Below are positions 27,586 through 37,419 of a stretch of 64,000 nucleotides of DNA, piece after piece (the stretch's first letter is position 1; the number at the start of each line of letters is the position of its first letter). The stretch comes from Clostridiales bacterium UBA4039 (GTDB lineage Bacteria; Bacillota; Clostridia; Lachnospirales; Vallitaleaceae). The translations under genes and the position numbers were made by a program. Below the pieces are notes generated by a model. The model was not told where the DNA came from. It searched no databases and saw only the letters and a program-made list of their open reading frames with translations. The stretch spans positions 1 through 64,000 of the forward strand of contig DGAD01000031.1 of the NCBI GenBank assembly GCA_002382805.1, read 5' to 3'.

Positions 27586-27605
27586 GAGTTTATATCATAC
27601 AATGA

Positions 27606-27653
27606 AAAAGCAGATACAATAGAATTTTATGATATTCTATTGCATCTGCTTTT
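27606..27653. terminator. Bidirectional terminator
   Basis: AAAAGCAGATACAATAGAAT pairs with ATTCTATTGCATCTGCTTTT, interrupted by one mismatch, with an 8-base loop. It lies between the convergent regulator and ychF. Confidence 0.9.
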
Positions 27654-27666
27654 ATAATGTTACGAT

Positions 27667-28764
27667 TTATACGTTGAATCTAAATAATACAACATCGCCA
27701 TCTTTGACAACGTATTCTTTACCTTCAATACGTACAAGACCTTTTTCTTTGGCAGCAGTATATGAGCCGGATGTGATAAGATCATCATAGGCAACAATCT
27801 CAGCACGGATAAATCCACGTTCAAAATCAGTATGGATTTTACCAGCGGCTTGTGGCGCCTTAGTACCTTCTGTAATCGTCCATGCCCGTGTTTCCTTTTC
27901 GCCGGCAGTCAGGTAACTGATAAGACCAAGTAGGCGATAGGATGCAGCGATTAATTTGTCAAGACCGGTGTCTGTAATGCCCAAAGCCTCCAAAAATTCT
28001 TTTTTGTCTTCTTCGTCTAATGTTGAGATTTCTTCTTCGATTTTTGCGCAAATAACAAAAACTTCAGAACCTTCTTCTTTGGCAAATTCACGAACAGTGG
28101 ACACATATTCATTGGAGTCGCCATCATCAGCTAAATCATCTTCGGTAACATTTGCTGCATATATAACCGGTTTAGTAGTTAAAAGGTTAAATGTATCAAG
28201 TAATGCTTGTTCCTCATCGCTGTCAATCTCTAATGTTCTTGCGGACTGACCGTTTTCAAGAACTTCCTTGACACGTTCAAGGAGTTGAATCTCTTTTTGA
28301 AGAGATTTGTCACCTTTAACGGCTTTGGTTGATTTAGCTAAGCGGCGCTCAACTATATCTAAATCCGAGAAGATAAGTTCAAGATTTATAGTTTCGATAT
28401 CTCGAAGTGGACCGATTTCACCGTCGACATGTACAACATTTGGATCGTTAAAGCAACGTACAACATGTACGATGGCATCGACTTCGCGTATATTGCTCAA
28501 AAATTTATTGCCCAAGCCTTCACCTTTACTTGCACCTTTTACAAGGCCGGCAATGTCAACAAACTCTATGACCGCGGGAATGGTTTTTTTTGAATCATAT
28601 AATTCAGTTAATACGTCAAGACGTTTATCTGGCACATATACAATTCCGACATTTGGATCAATCGTACAAAACGGATAATTTGCGGACTCAGCACCTGCTT
28701 TCGTAAGCGAATTAAACAAAGTACTTTTTCCAACATTGGGTAGACCAACTATTCCTAGTTTCAT
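27667..28764 (-). CDS. ychF: YchF/OLA1 family ATPase
   Basis: A complete 365-residue Obg-like P-loop NTPase with G1 GLPNVGKST at the N-terminus. The G4 position reads NVTE instead of NKxD, the hallmark of ATP preference in this family. A coiled-coil insertion and a C-terminal TGS domain follow. It binds ribosomes and affects translation and stress responses. Single gene with its own promoter at 28806-28833. Confidence 0.96.
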   Translation of the reverse strand: MKLGIVGLPNVGKSTLFNSLTKAGAESANYPFCTIDPNVGIVYVPDKRLDVLTELYDSKKTIPAVIEFVDIAGLVKGASKGEGLGNKFLSNIREVDAIVHVVRCFNDPNVVHVDGEIGPLRDIETINLELIFSDLDIVERRLAKSTKAVKGDKSLQKEIQLLERVKEVLENGQSARTLEIDSDEEQALLDTFNLLTTKPVIYAANVTEDDLADDGDSNEYVSTVREFAKEEGSEVFVICAKIEEEISTLDEEDKKEFLEALGITDTGLDKLIAASYRLLGLISYLTAGEKETRAWTITEGTKAPQAAGKIHTDFERGFIRAEIVAYDDLITSGSYTAAKEKGLVRIEGKEYVVKDGDVVLFRFNV

Positions 28765-28805
28765 AATGACTTCCTTTCGTTCTTAAGAATCTATAATCAT
28801 CTCAC

Positions 28806-28833
28806 ATTATATCATAACTTGATGAAAAGTAAA
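28806..28833 (-). promoter_or_regulatory. ychF promoter
   Basis: On the minus strand: -35 TTTACT (28833-28828), 16-base spacer, extended -10 TGA-TATAAT (28811-28806). Confidence 0.5.
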
Positions 28834-28921
28834 CAAATGAAAATATTGCTTTTTTTGATTTTATAGATTATTATGATATACGTGACACTAAAATTTCTGA
28901 CAAAAAATAGGAGAAAAATAT

Positions 28922-29785
28922 ATGAATACAAAGAGCCCGGACATAGTGTTTCCTAATTTGGGAATAGAGATTCAACATATAGACCCGATTGCATTTACAA
29001 TTTTTAATATTGATGTATATTGGTATGGCATCATTATTATCACCGGTGTTATTGCAGGATTGCTCTTAGCAAGATACCGTGCGAAAAAAAATGGAGAAGA
29101 CCCTGAAATATACAGTGATTTTTTATTGTATGCTTTAATTAGTGCTATTATTGGTGCGAGATTATATTATGTTGCATTTGCGTGGGAAGATTATAAAGAT
29201 AATTTAATGGAAATTTTTGCCACACGAGAGGGCGGTCTTGCAATTTATGGAGGTATTATTGGTGCGGCAATCGCACTTGTCGTATATACACGTATAAAAA
29301 AAATCAGCTTTGCGCAGATGGCGGATACAGCAGTACCAGGTTTAGCCTTGGGGCAAATGATTGGGCGTATCGGGAACTTTATAAATATGGAAGCCTTTGG
29401 TGGCTATACAGATTCAGTATTTGCCATGGCTTTAAAAGCGAGTAAGGCGAAGATTCCTGCATCTATGGTAGAACATATTGGTCCCTTGACAGGATATGAA
29501 GGAAACTATTTGCAAGTGCAGCCGACATTTGCCTATGAGTCGCTATGGAACTTGGGTGTAGTTATTTTCTTGATGTTATACACAAAACATAAAAAATTTG
29601 AAGGGGAAATATTAGCGATGTATTTCTTGCTGTATGGATTGGGGAGAAGTTGGATTGAAGGGCTTAGAACAGACCAATTATTGATTGGAAGTACGAACAT
29701 AGCCGCATCACAAGTACTATCAATTGTTTTGGTGATTGCCAGTGCGGTTTTTATTGTATATAAAAGAAAGAAAGTTAACATATAG
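28922..29785 (+). CDS. lgt: Phosphatidylglycerol-prolipoprotein diacylglyceryl transferase
   Basis: A complete 287-residue membrane enzyme that adds diacylglycerol to the lipobox Cys of prolipoproteins. It has about seven helices and the Lgt signature GRIGNFINMEAFG at about residues 147-159; the WYGIII motif near the N-terminus is also typical. Substrates in this window include the M23 lipoprotein and the BMP-type binding protein. A terminator follows at 29831-29887. Confidence 0.96.
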   Translation: MNTKSPDIVFPNLGIEIQHIDPIAFTIFNIDVYWYGIIIITGVIAGLLLARYRAKKNGEDPEIYSDFLLYALISAIIGARLYYVAFAWEDYKDNLMEIFATREGGLAIYGGIIGAAIALVVYTRIKKISFAQMADTAVPGLALGQMIGRIGNFINMEAFGGYTDSVFAMALKASKAKIPASMVEHIGPLTGYEGNYLQVQPTFAYESLWNLGVVIFLMLYTKHKKFEGEILAMYFLLYGLGRSWIEGLRTDQLLIGSTNIAASQVLSIVLVIASAVFIVYKRKKVNI

Positions 29786-29830
29786 GACTTTAGTATCATT
29801 TTTTGAAAAAATGTATATAAAAAAGTCTGT

Positions 29831-29887
29831 AAAAAGCTATATATAGAGGAAAATGAATGTTTTCCTTCTATATATAGCTTTTTTTTT
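29831..29887 (+). terminator. Intrinsic terminator after lgt
   Basis: A long stem built from AAAAAGCTATATATAGA with TCTATATATAGCTTTTT and an inner GGAAAA/TTTTCC stem, followed by a T run. Confidence 0.92.
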
Positions 29888-29947
29888 ACGAAAGATTACA
29901 AAAAGTAAATTAAACTGACAATTTGAATTTTTTTTTGCCCAGATTAC

Positions 29948-29976
29948 TTGATTTCAGCAGAAAGATGGTCTAAAAT
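29948..29976 (+). promoter_or_regulatory. Promoter of the division and cell wall cluster
   Basis: -35 TTGATT (29948-29953), 17-base spacer, -10 TAAAAT (29971-29976). The MraZ repeats start 5 bases downstream, so bound MraZ would overlap the transcription start. Confidence 0.7.
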
Positions 29977-29980
29977 AGAC

Positions 29981-30030
29981 ATAAGGTGTCAAAAAGTGAC
30001 AAATAATGTCAAAAAGTGGGGAAAAAGTCA
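29981..30030 (+). promoter_or_regulatory. MraZ box, five 10-bp repeats
   Basis: Five consecutive 10-bp units: ATAAGGTGTC, AAAAAGTGAC, AAATAATGTC, AAAAAGTGGG, GAAAAAGTCA. The AAAGTG core at a 10-bp period is the pattern bound by MraZ in AT-rich Firmicutes relatives. Units 2 and 4 fit best. The array ends at the mraZ RBS. Confidence 0.8.
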
Positions 30031-30042
30031 GGAGGTGACAAC

Positions 30043-30492
30043 ATGTTCAACGGTGAATATAGCCATTCTATTGATAGCAAGGGGCGTATTACGATGCCGG
30101 CAAAGTTTCGTGAAGAACTTGGTGAAGAATGTGTTGTTGCCAGAGGATTTGAAGGGTGTCTAAGTGTTTATCCAATACAAGAGTGGGAAAAATTAACAAA
30201 CTTTTTAATGAGTGCTTCTGAGTTTCAAAAAGAAATTCGTCTGATGCGTCGAGCGATACTAGCGACGGCGATTTCTTGCTCATATGATAAGCAAGGACGG
30301 ATTTTGATTAGTAATGAGCTGCGTTCTAGAGGAAATCTGACAAAGGAAGTAATGATCGTCGGTGTTGGACCTAAGATTGAACTATGGGATAAAGAGACAT
30401 GGGAAGAGTTTAATGATATTAGCGACGATGACTTGTCTGCACTTGCAGAAGGAATACTAAATGGAAATCGATCCAGGGACGGAGGCATTTGA
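30043..30492 (+). CDS. mraZ: Transcriptional regulator MraZ
   Basis: 149 residues, started at MFNGEYSHS behind a perfect AGGAGGTGA; an upstream in-frame GTG was rejected. Two SpoVT/AbrB-like halves: [14 protein letters not shown] (residues 11-24) and [13 protein letters not shown] (about 85-97). It binds direct repeats ahead of its own operon and represses it. Its stop overlaps the rsmH start by one base. Confidence 0.96.
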   Translation: MFNGEYSHSIDSKGRITMPAKFREELGEECVVARGFEGCLSVYPIQEWEKLTNFLMSASEFQKEIRLMRRAILATAISCSYDKQGRILISNELRSRGNLTKEVMIVGVGPKIELWDKETWEEFNDISDDDLSALAEGILNGNRSRDGGI

Positions 30493-31433
30493 TGGAATTT
30501 AAACACATATCAGTGTTATTAGATGAATGTATAGAAGGTTTAAAAATAAAAGAAAATGGAGTCTATGTAGATGGAACCTTGGGAGGTGCCGGGCATGCAA
30601 GTGAAATTGCAAAACGCCTTTCAAAAGAAGGGGTTTTCATTGGATTTGATCAAGACTTAGACGCAATTGCCACATCATCGAAAAGATTTGATTCGATGCA
30701 ATGTCGGGTGGAGTTGGTCCATTCAAACTATGAAGCAATGCGTTCAGAATTGGAGCGACTGGGCATTAGCGGGGTAGATGGAATATTACTTGATTTAGGG
30801 GTGTCTTCCTATCAATTGGACACACCAGAGCGAGGGTTTTCTTACATGCAGGATGCACCATTGGATATGCGGATGAATCAGACGTTAACAACGACAGCAA
30901 AAGATGTCGTTAATACCTATAGTGAAAAAGAGTTGACGCGGGTTCTAAAAGTGTATGGCGAGGAGCGCTTTGCATCTAGAATTGTAAAGAAAATCATCGC
31001 AACGCGAGAGCTAAAGCCTATAGAAACGACAAAAGAACTTGTACAAATTATTGACGGATGTATTCCAACAAAATATAAAATTAATTATGGGCATCCAGCA
31101 AAAAGAACGTTTCAAGCACTTCGTATTGAGGTTAACCGTGAACTCGAAGTGCTAGAGAACACGCTATCTGACATGATTGATTTGTTAAAACCAAATGGAC
31201 GGCTATGTGTGATTACATTTCACTCCTTAGAAGATCGCATTGTAAAACATATTTTTAAAGACAATGAGGATCCTTGTACCTGCCCTAAAGATTTCCCGGT
31301 TTGTGTTTGTGGCTTAAAGCCAAAAGGGAAGATGAAACCAAGAAAACCGATATTGCCTTCAGAAGAAGAAATGGAACATAATTCTCGGTCAAAAAGTGCA
31401 AAGCTAAGAATATTTGAAAGAGTAGGTGAATAA
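30492..31433 (+). CDS. rsmH: 16S rRNA (cytosine-1402-N4)-methyltransferase
   Basis: A complete 313-residue RsmH (MraW). The SAM-binding motif [14 protein letters not shown] is near residues 24-37, [11 protein letters not shown] follows at about 100, and the family's C-terminal HSLEDRIVK and [13 protein letters not shown] motifs are present. RBS GGAGG lies within the end of mraZ. Confidence 0.96.
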   Translation: MEFKHISVLLDECIEGLKIKENGVYVDGTLGGAGHASEIAKRLSKEGVFIGFDQDLDAIATSSKRFDSMQCRVELVHSNYEAMRSELERLGISGVDGILLDLGVSSYQLDTPERGFSYMQDAPLDMRMNQTLTTTAKDVVNTYSEKELTRVLKVYGEERFASRIVKKIIATRELKPIETTKELVQIIDGCIPTKYKINYGHPAKRTFQALRIEVNRELEVLENTLSDMIDLLKPNGRLCVITFHSLEDRIVKHIFKDNEDPCTCPKDFPVCVCGLKPKGKMKPRKPILPSEEEMEHNSRSKSAKLRIFERVGE

Positions 31434-31434
31434 T

Positions 31435-31980
31435 GTGGGGGAAAGGAAAAAAAATTATTCATATGCATATCGCACAATAGGTAGTAGTGCGGTACAAGTT
31501 GTTCAGGAAGAGGAAGTTGTAGAAAAAAAAGTAAGACGAAAGCAAGTGTCGAATAAAACAGATGCAATATACTTAGAAGAGCCTAAGCGTCAGATTTCTG
31601 CTGACTCAATCAATCGTCTCTGTACTTTTGTTGTTGCTTTTGTTATAATTGCAACGTTAGGTGTATGTGTAACCTATCTTGAGACACAACTAAACATTAA
31701 TCGATTGAATGCTGAAATCGATAAAGTTAAAACTCAAATTTCAAAAGTAACAAATGAGAATAATCAATTGGAACAAGATATTGATAGTATGGTAGATTTG
31801 GATCAAGTCTATCAAGAAGCAACAAATCGTTTAGGTATGCGCTTGCCAGGTCCGAGTGAAGTGTATTATATCAGTTATGAACCTGTAAGCTATACAACAA
31901 AATATAAACAAATCGAAAAAAAATCAGAAAATGTGACGATGGGACAAGTGCTAGGGCATATTTTCAAAGTTGGTGAATAG
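31435..31980 (+). CDS. ftsL: FtsL/DivIC-like cell division protein
   Basis: 181 residues from a GTG start one base after the rsmH stop, with AGGTG as RBS. A basic cytoplasmic tail of about 58 residues, one membrane helix (about 60-80), then a coiled coil of about 40 residues and the short motif DLDQVYQEATNRLGM typical of FtsL-type proteins. It would bridge FtsQ and the septal transpeptidase. The cytoplasmic tail is longer than usual. Confidence 0.82.
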   Translation: MGERKKNYSYAYRTIGSSAVQVVQEEEVVEKKVRRKQVSNKTDAIYLEEPKRQISADSINRLCTFVVAFVIIATLGVCVTYLETQLNINRLNAEIDKVKTQISKVTNENNQLEQDIDSMVDLDQVYQEATNRLGMRLPGPSEVYYISYEPVSYTTKYKQIEKKSENVTMGQVLGHIFKVGE

Positions 31981-31981
31981 T

Positions 31982-33820
31982 GTGTTAGAAAAAAGTGAAA
32001 AAGGAATGAAAAGAAAGGGTATGTTTCTTTTCATTGCCTTTATTTTAGGGTTTATAGCTTTAATTGGTCAGTTGACATATATAGTGTTTGTCGAAGGGAA
32101 AAATTATAATCTCGCTGTTTTGCAAAATGTTGCTAGGCGAGAAGGTAGTGTTACGTTAAATGATAAACGAGGGCGTATTCTTGATCGCAATGGAATTGTC
32201 TTTGCAGAATCTGTGGCTACCTATGATTTAATATTCGATGCCCGCTTGCTCAGTGGACAAGAGGAAGAGACAGTTGAAAAAACGATTCAATATCTTAATG
32301 ATCATCTTGGATTTTCAAAAGCAGAGTTAAGGCAAAAATTAATAGATAATAGCCATAATAGCTATGATATTATAGGAAAAGGTTATAGTTATAATCAATT
32401 TAAACAGATCAAGGAAGATATAGATACGTATAAGGTGATCGGTATTTTTTATCGAGAACATTATGAGCGTAATTATCCCTATCCAACAATTGCATCAGAT
32501 ATTATTGGTTTTGTGAACAATGATTTTTCAGGAGCATATGGGATTGAACTTGAGTATGACAAGTTTTTAAAAGGTGACCCAGGTCGAATGTATGGCTCTG
32601 TGGGAGATGACAACATGGTTGAAGTGAATGAGGTTCCGGCAGTTAATGGGGATGATGTTACGCTAACGATTGATTATACGATTCAAAAGCATATTAAAGA
32701 TGCTATTAATACCTTTAGGGAAGATATGGATGCAACGTTTGTCCAAGTTATTGTCATGAATCCAAATACCGGAGAGATTTATGGGATGGTCAATGATCCG
32801 GATTTTAGTTTGGAAAATCCATATGATTTGACAGCATATTATGAACCGGATATTTTAGAAGTGATGACCCAAGAAGAAAAGTCAGCAGCGTTAAACAACT
32901 TATGGAAAAATGAATCCATTACCAATGCATATGAACCTGGAAGTACTTTCAAACCATTTGTTTTTGCTGCGGCGCTTGAGGAACAAAAAACAACCTTAGA
33001 TCAGACGTATGAATGTAATGGTTATTTACAGGTGGCAGACCGTAGAATAAAGTGTTGGAAAACAGGAGGACACGGAACACAAACCATTGCTCAAGGTCTC
33101 GAAAATTCTTGTAACGTTGTGTTTATGCATTTGGGTGAGCAATTGGGACGTGATCTTTTTTATAAGTATCAGCATATGTTTGGATTTGGAGCGGTGACCA
33201 ATATTGATCTTAATGGAGAAACATCTGCTAGAAATCTGATTCATAAAGTTGAGAACCTAAATCAAGTTGAATTGGCAACCAGTGCCTTTGGTCAGACTTT
33301 TGGAATCACGCCGTTACAATTGATTACAGGATTTTCATCGTTGATTAATGGTGGGAAATTGTATGAACCGCATTTAGTTAAGAATATTCAAAATGAACAG
33401 CAGATTGTTGAGACCCACCAGCCAAAACTTGTTCGTCAAGTTATCAGTGAAGAAGTGGCGGAGATTACAAAGTATGCGTTGGCAGGCGTTGTTAATGAAG
33501 GTACTGGTCGTAAGGCATCCATCGCAGGCTATGAAATTGGAGGAAAGACAGGAACAGCGGAGACATTAGGACGCGATGATCAACATTATATAGTTTCTTT
33601 TATTGGATTTGCACCAATAGAAAATCCAGAGGTTATTACACTTGTTGTTGTGGATGAACCCAAATCGAGTGTTATTAATTCACGATTTTCTGCGAGTATT
33701 TTTGTTGACGTCATGGAAGATGTCATGCCTTACTTACATATTTTTAAAGAGGTTGAACAACCTGTAGAAGAGGAGACAAATATAACAGATGAGGTAGATA
33801 CTTCAATTACATCAGAATAG
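31982..33820 (+). CDS. Division-type penicillin-binding protein (FtsI/PBP2B/SpoVD class)
   Basis: 612 residues from GTG one base after the ftsL stop. One membrane helix (about residues 15-36), a dimerisation domain with RGRILDRNG, and a transpeptidase domain with the three active-site motifs STFK, SCN and KTGT. It has no C-terminal PASTA domain, which many SpoVD proteins carry. It cross-links septal peptidoglycan. Confidence 0.93.
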   Translation: MLEKSEKGMKRKGMFLFIAFILGFIALIGQLTYIVFVEGKNYNLAVLQNVARREGSVTLNDKRGRILDRNGIVFAESVATYDLIFDARLLSGQEEETVEKTIQYLNDHLGFSKAELRQKLIDNSHNSYDIIGKGYSYNQFKQIKEDIDTYKVIGIFYREHYERNYPYPTIASDIIGFVNNDFSGAYGIELEYDKFLKGDPGRMYGSVGDDNMVEVNEVPAVNGDDVTLTIDYTIQKHIKDAINTFREDMDATFVQVIVMNPNTGEIYGMVNDPDFSLENPYDLTAYYEPDILEVMTQEEKSAALNNLWKNESITNAYEPGSTFKPFVFAAALEEQKTTLDQTYECNGYLQVADRRIKCWKTGGHGTQTIAQGLENSCNVVFMHLGEQLGRDLFYKYQHMFGFGAVTNIDLNGETSARNLIHKVENLNQVELATSAFGQTFGITPLQLITGFSSLINGGKLYEPHLVKNIQNEQQIVETHQPKLVRQVISEEVAEITKYALAGVVNEGTGRKASIAGYEIGGKTGTAETLGRDDQHYIVSFIGFAPIENPEVITLVVVDEPKSSVINSRFSASIFVDVMEDVMPYLHIFKEVEQPVEEETNITDEVDTSITSE

Positions 33821-33828
33821 GAGGAACT

Positions 33829-35304
33829 ATGAAACTAAAAGGATTGCTAGAAGGACAAAAATATAGAGTTATACAAGGCGATATTAATTGCAATGTCAAA
33901 GGAATACAAAATGATTCAAGAAAAATTGAAAAGGGATTTGTCTTTGTTGCTATAAAAGGATTTGAGCAAGATGGACATGTCTATATTGGTCAAAGCATTA
34001 TAAATGGTGCGAGTGCAATTGTATTAGAAGATGTATCGCTCTATGATGGAGAGATTGCCCAGGAAGTGACAGTGGTGCAAGTTGATAATGCACGAAAAGT
34101 ACTATCATCAATGGCAACGCATTTTTTTAATCATCCCTCATCACAATTCAAGCTATGTGGTGTTACAGGAACAAACGGCAAGACGTCAACCGTATTTTTG
34201 ATTAATAATATATTGGAATATATTGGAAGAAAAACAGGGTTGATTGGTACGATATTGAACAAAATAGGTAATGAAAGTTTTGAAACGGAACGTACGACGC
34301 CGGAATCCATAGAAGTAAAACGGTTATTTAAGCAGATGGCGGATGCAAATGTTCAAGATGTAATTATGGAAGTGTCCTCCCACGCGCTTGACTTATATCG
34401 TGTGGCGTATACACAGTTTGATGTGGCGGTTTTTACGAATTTGACATTAGACCACTTGGACTATCATAAGACAATGGAAAATTATCGCGATGCAAAAATG
34501 AAGCTTTTTACTATGGCTAAAACCGGTGTCATCAATATTGATGATGAGGCAGGACGCTATATTTTGAAGCATTCAACATGTTCGCAGCATATCACATATA
34601 GTATACTAGATTCTAGTGCTGTCTTATATGCTTCCAATATCAAGAATCATCTATCTGGAGTAGAATTCATATTAAACTATAATCAAAAAATATATCCGGT
34701 GAACTTGCAGACACCTGGAGACTTTAGTGTCTATAATGGATTGGCTGCCATTGGTGCTGCCTTGAGCTTGGGTGTCCAAATAGAAGAGATTCTTAATGCG
34801 TTGGCGCAAAATAGTCGCATAAAAGGTCGGTTTGAAACCATTGAATCTCCAAAGGGCTATAATGCTATTGTAGATTATGCACATGCACCGGATGGTCTTG
34901 AGAATGTACTAAAATCCATGAAAGGATTTGCTCCTAAGCGGGTTATTACAGTGTTTGGGTGTGGAGGCGATAGAGACAGGTCAAAGCGTCCGATTATGGG
35001 AAAAATTGGAGGACGATATTCGGATTATTGTATTATAACATCGGATAATCCAAGAACAGAAGATCCAGAACGTATTCTTGACGAAGTTGAGGAGGGCATA
35101 TCAAAGACAACGTGTCCGTATCTAAGAATTGTTGACCGAAGAGCAGCTATCCAGAAGGCGCTTTCTATTGCAGAGCCCAAGGATTTGATATTGGTTGCAG
35201 GAAAAGGTCATGAAGATTATCAAATCATTGGCAAAGAAAAAATTCATTTTGACGATGCAGAAGAAATAAAAAAATATATCAAGGAGAATGAAGATGTCAA
35301 CTAA
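33829..35304 (+). CDS. murE: UDP-MurNAc-tripeptide synthetase, meso-DAP type
   Basis: A complete 491-residue Mur ligase. The ATP loop GTNGKTST is at about residues 114-121, and the substrate motif is DNPR (in TSDNPRTEDP), which marks addition of meso-diaminopimelate rather than lysine. The C-terminal AGKGHEDYQ is also typical. RBS GGAGG. It overlaps mraY by 11 bases. Confidence 0.96.
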   Translation: MKLKGLLEGQKYRVIQGDINCNVKGIQNDSRKIEKGFVFVAIKGFEQDGHVYIGQSIINGASAIVLEDVSLYDGEIAQEVTVVQVDNARKVLSSMATHFFNHPSSQFKLCGVTGTNGKTSTVFLINNILEYIGRKTGLIGTILNKIGNESFETERTTPESIEVKRLFKQMADANVQDVIMEVSSHALDLYRVAYTQFDVAVFTNLTLDHLDYHKTMENYRDAKMKLFTMAKTGVINIDDEAGRYILKHSTCSQHITYSILDSSAVLYASNIKNHLSGVEFILNYNQKIYPVNLQTPGDFSVYNGLAAIGAALSLGVQIEEILNALAQNSRIKGRFETIESPKGYNAIVDYAHAPDGLENVLKSMKGFAPKRVITVFGCGGDRDRSKRPIMGKIGGRYSDYCIITSDNPRTEDPERILDEVEEGISKTTCPYLRIVDRRAAIQKALSIAEPKDLILVAGKGHEDYQIIGKEKIHFDDAEEIKKYIKENEDVN

Positions 35305-36247
35305 TTGGATAATTCCCCTTATGTTAACCTTTGTCATTACAGCAATCATTGCCCCAAGGTTGCTCCCGATTTTAAAACGCTTAAAATTTGGACAACATGT
35401 TCGAGATGATGGTCCACAAACACATCTGAGAAAGCAAGGGACGCCAACGATGGGAGGCGTTATTTTCATTATCGGTATCGTGATTGCTGCTTTTATATGG
35501 GGTAGACAGAACGGGGAAATGCTTATTGTACTATTAACGATGCTTTCCTTTGGCATTATAGGTTTTCTTGATGATTGGTTAAAAATAAAAAAACGACAAT
35601 CCGAAGGTTTGTCAGCAAGACAAAAATTTGGTTTACAAGTTATTGTAGCACTTGCTTATTTATTTATTGGACTAAAAACCAAGTTGTTGACAACGGTAAT
35701 TATTATACCTTTTGTATATGGTTATGAACTTAACCTAGGGCTGTTTTTTATGCCTATCATGCTTGTTGTAATTTTAGGGACAGTTAATGGAGTTAATTTA
35801 ACCGATGGATTAGATGGATTGGCGACTTCGGTGACAAGTGTCATTAGTTTCTTCTTTGTGTTGGCAGCTATTATTTTAGAAACCAACCAAGAGCTTATGC
35901 CGGCTATTGTTACAGGAGCTTTAATTGCCTTTTTGCTTTATAATACATATCCTGCAAAAGTGTTTATGGGGGACACAGGTTCTCTTGCTTTAGGAGGGTT
36001 TGTAGCAGCAATGGCAATTAGCTTGAGAATACCGCTATTTATTTTACTCTTTGGAGTTATCTATCTAATCGAATCACTATCTGTAATTATTCAGGTGGGA
36101 TATTATAAAAAACATAAAAAGCGTATTTTTAAAATGGCGCCGATCCATCATCACTTTGAATTAAGTGGTATGGCAGAGACACAAGTTGTAACATATTTTA
36201 CCATTATCACGGTGATCATGTCATTGGTCGCACTATTGGCAATATAG
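35294..36247 (+). CDS. mraY: Phospho-MurNAc-pentapeptide transferase
   Basis: 317 residues with ten helices, started at MSTNWI because AAGGAG lies 7 bases before it rather than 1 base before the upstream ATG. Catalytic landmarks are DDWLK, NLTDGLDGLA and HHHFE. It makes lipid I from UDP-MurNAc-pentapeptide and undecaprenyl phosphate. murF and murD, which would supply that substrate, are not in this cluster. Confidence 0.97.
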   Translation: MSTNWIIPLMLTFVITAIIAPRLLPILKRLKFGQHVRDDGPQTHLRKQGTPTMGGVIFIIGIVIAAFIWGRQNGEMLIVLLTMLSFGIIGFLDDWLKIKKRQSEGLSARQKFGLQVIVALAYLFIGLKTKLLTTVIIIPFVYGYELNLGLFFMPIMLVVILGTVNGVNLTDGLDGLATSVTSVISFFFVLAAIILETNQELMPAIVTGALIAFLLYNTYPAKVFMGDTGSLALGGFVAAMAISLRIPLFILLFGVIYLIESLSVIIQVGYYKKHKKRIFKMAPIHHHFELSGMAETQVVTYFTIITVIMSLVALLAI

Positions 36248-36275
36248 TGTTTTGCATGAACGATGAGGATATTCG

Positions 36276-37415
36276 ATGAAAAGAAATAAAAAGAACCATA
36301 AAAAATACAATCGTGTATTTATGAGTACACCAACAGAATATAGTGTTATTTTTGTCGTATTGTTCTTGGTAGTCTTTGGAATTATTATGGTTTATTCATC
36401 GAGTTTTTATTCCTCTGTATCCGATGATGCACTAGAACCTTACATGAAACAAACGATTTATGCCGTAGTTGGATTAATCATTATGATGATTATATCAAGG
36501 GTTCAAATTACTTTTATGAATAAGTTTGTTGTCTTAGGATATTTAACGACAGTCTTTTTACTTGTGGCAGTACTTTTTGTAGCGGACAATGTCAAAGGGG
36601 CAAAGCGATGGATAGAGATTGGTAATTTTAATCTTCAGCCATCAGAACTAGCTAAGTTTACAATAATTGTTACATTGGCACTGTTCTTAACAATGTTTAA
36701 AAAACATTTAAGTGAGCCTAAAGTTTTAGGATTGCTTGGAGTAATTGTATTAATTCCTTTAGCCTTAATTGCAAAGGAAGACCTAAGTACAGCAGTTGTT
36801 TTTTTGGCTATATGTGGTGCGATGCTTTTTGTCGCATATAGGCATATCATTAAGTTGTTTGTATTTGCGATTATGTTACTTGTAATGAGTAGTGGTTTTG
36901 TACTTTTGTCGTCTTATCGTATGGGACGGATTAAAACATACTTAGAAGGCCCGTGGTCAGATCCGGAAGGTGTAGGACGCCAAATCATTCAGTCGCTATA
37001 TGCGATTGGCTCTGGAGGATTAACCGGAATTGGCTTAGGACAAAGTATGCAAAAGATGGGCTATATATCTGAAGCGCACAACGATATTATCTTTGCAGTC
37101 ATTTGCGAAGAATTAGGTCTTTTAGGAGGCGTGGCAATCATTGGTCTGTATATGGTTCTTATTTATCGCATTGCCCAGATATCGATTACAGCCAAATCAA
37201 TGGAACATTATTTGATTGGGGTTGGAGTCATGACACATATAGGGATACAGGCGTTTATTAATATCGGGGTTGCGATTAACTTGATTCCAACAACGGGAAT
37301 GCCTTTACCATTTATTAGTTATGGTGGGGCTTCAATAATTATGCTACTCGCTGAAATAGGGCTAGTTCTTAATATAGCGCGACATAATTATATCGAAGCA
37401 ATGATTGGAGAGTGA
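36276..37415 (+). CDS. ftsW: FtsW/SpoVE-family lipid II polymerase
   Basis: 379 residues with about ten helices and the SEDS-family signatures KGAKRWIEIGNFNLQPSE in two blocks and PFISYGGAS near the C-terminus. It polymerises glycan strands with the division PBP encoded upstream. FtsW and SpoVE cannot be told apart from sequence alone. Confidence 0.93.
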   Translation: MKRNKKNHKKYNRVFMSTPTEYSVIFVVLFLVVFGIIMVYSSSFYSSVSDDALEPYMKQTIYAVVGLIIMMIISRVQITFMNKFVVLGYLTTVFLLVAVLFVADNVKGAKRWIEIGNFNLQPSELAKFTIIVTLALFLTMFKKHLSEPKVLGLLGVIVLIPLALIAKEDLSTAVVFLAICGAMLFVAYRHIIKLFVFAIMLLVMSSGFVLLSSYRMGRIKTYLEGPWSDPEGVGRQIIQSLYAIGSGGLTGIGLGQSMQKMGYISEAHNDIIFAVICEELGLLGGVAIIGLYMVLIYRIAQISITAKSMEHYLIGVGVMTHIGIQAFINIGVAINLIPTTGMPLPFISYGGASIIMLLAEIGLVLNIARHNYIEAMIGE

Positions 37416-37419
37416 TGCT

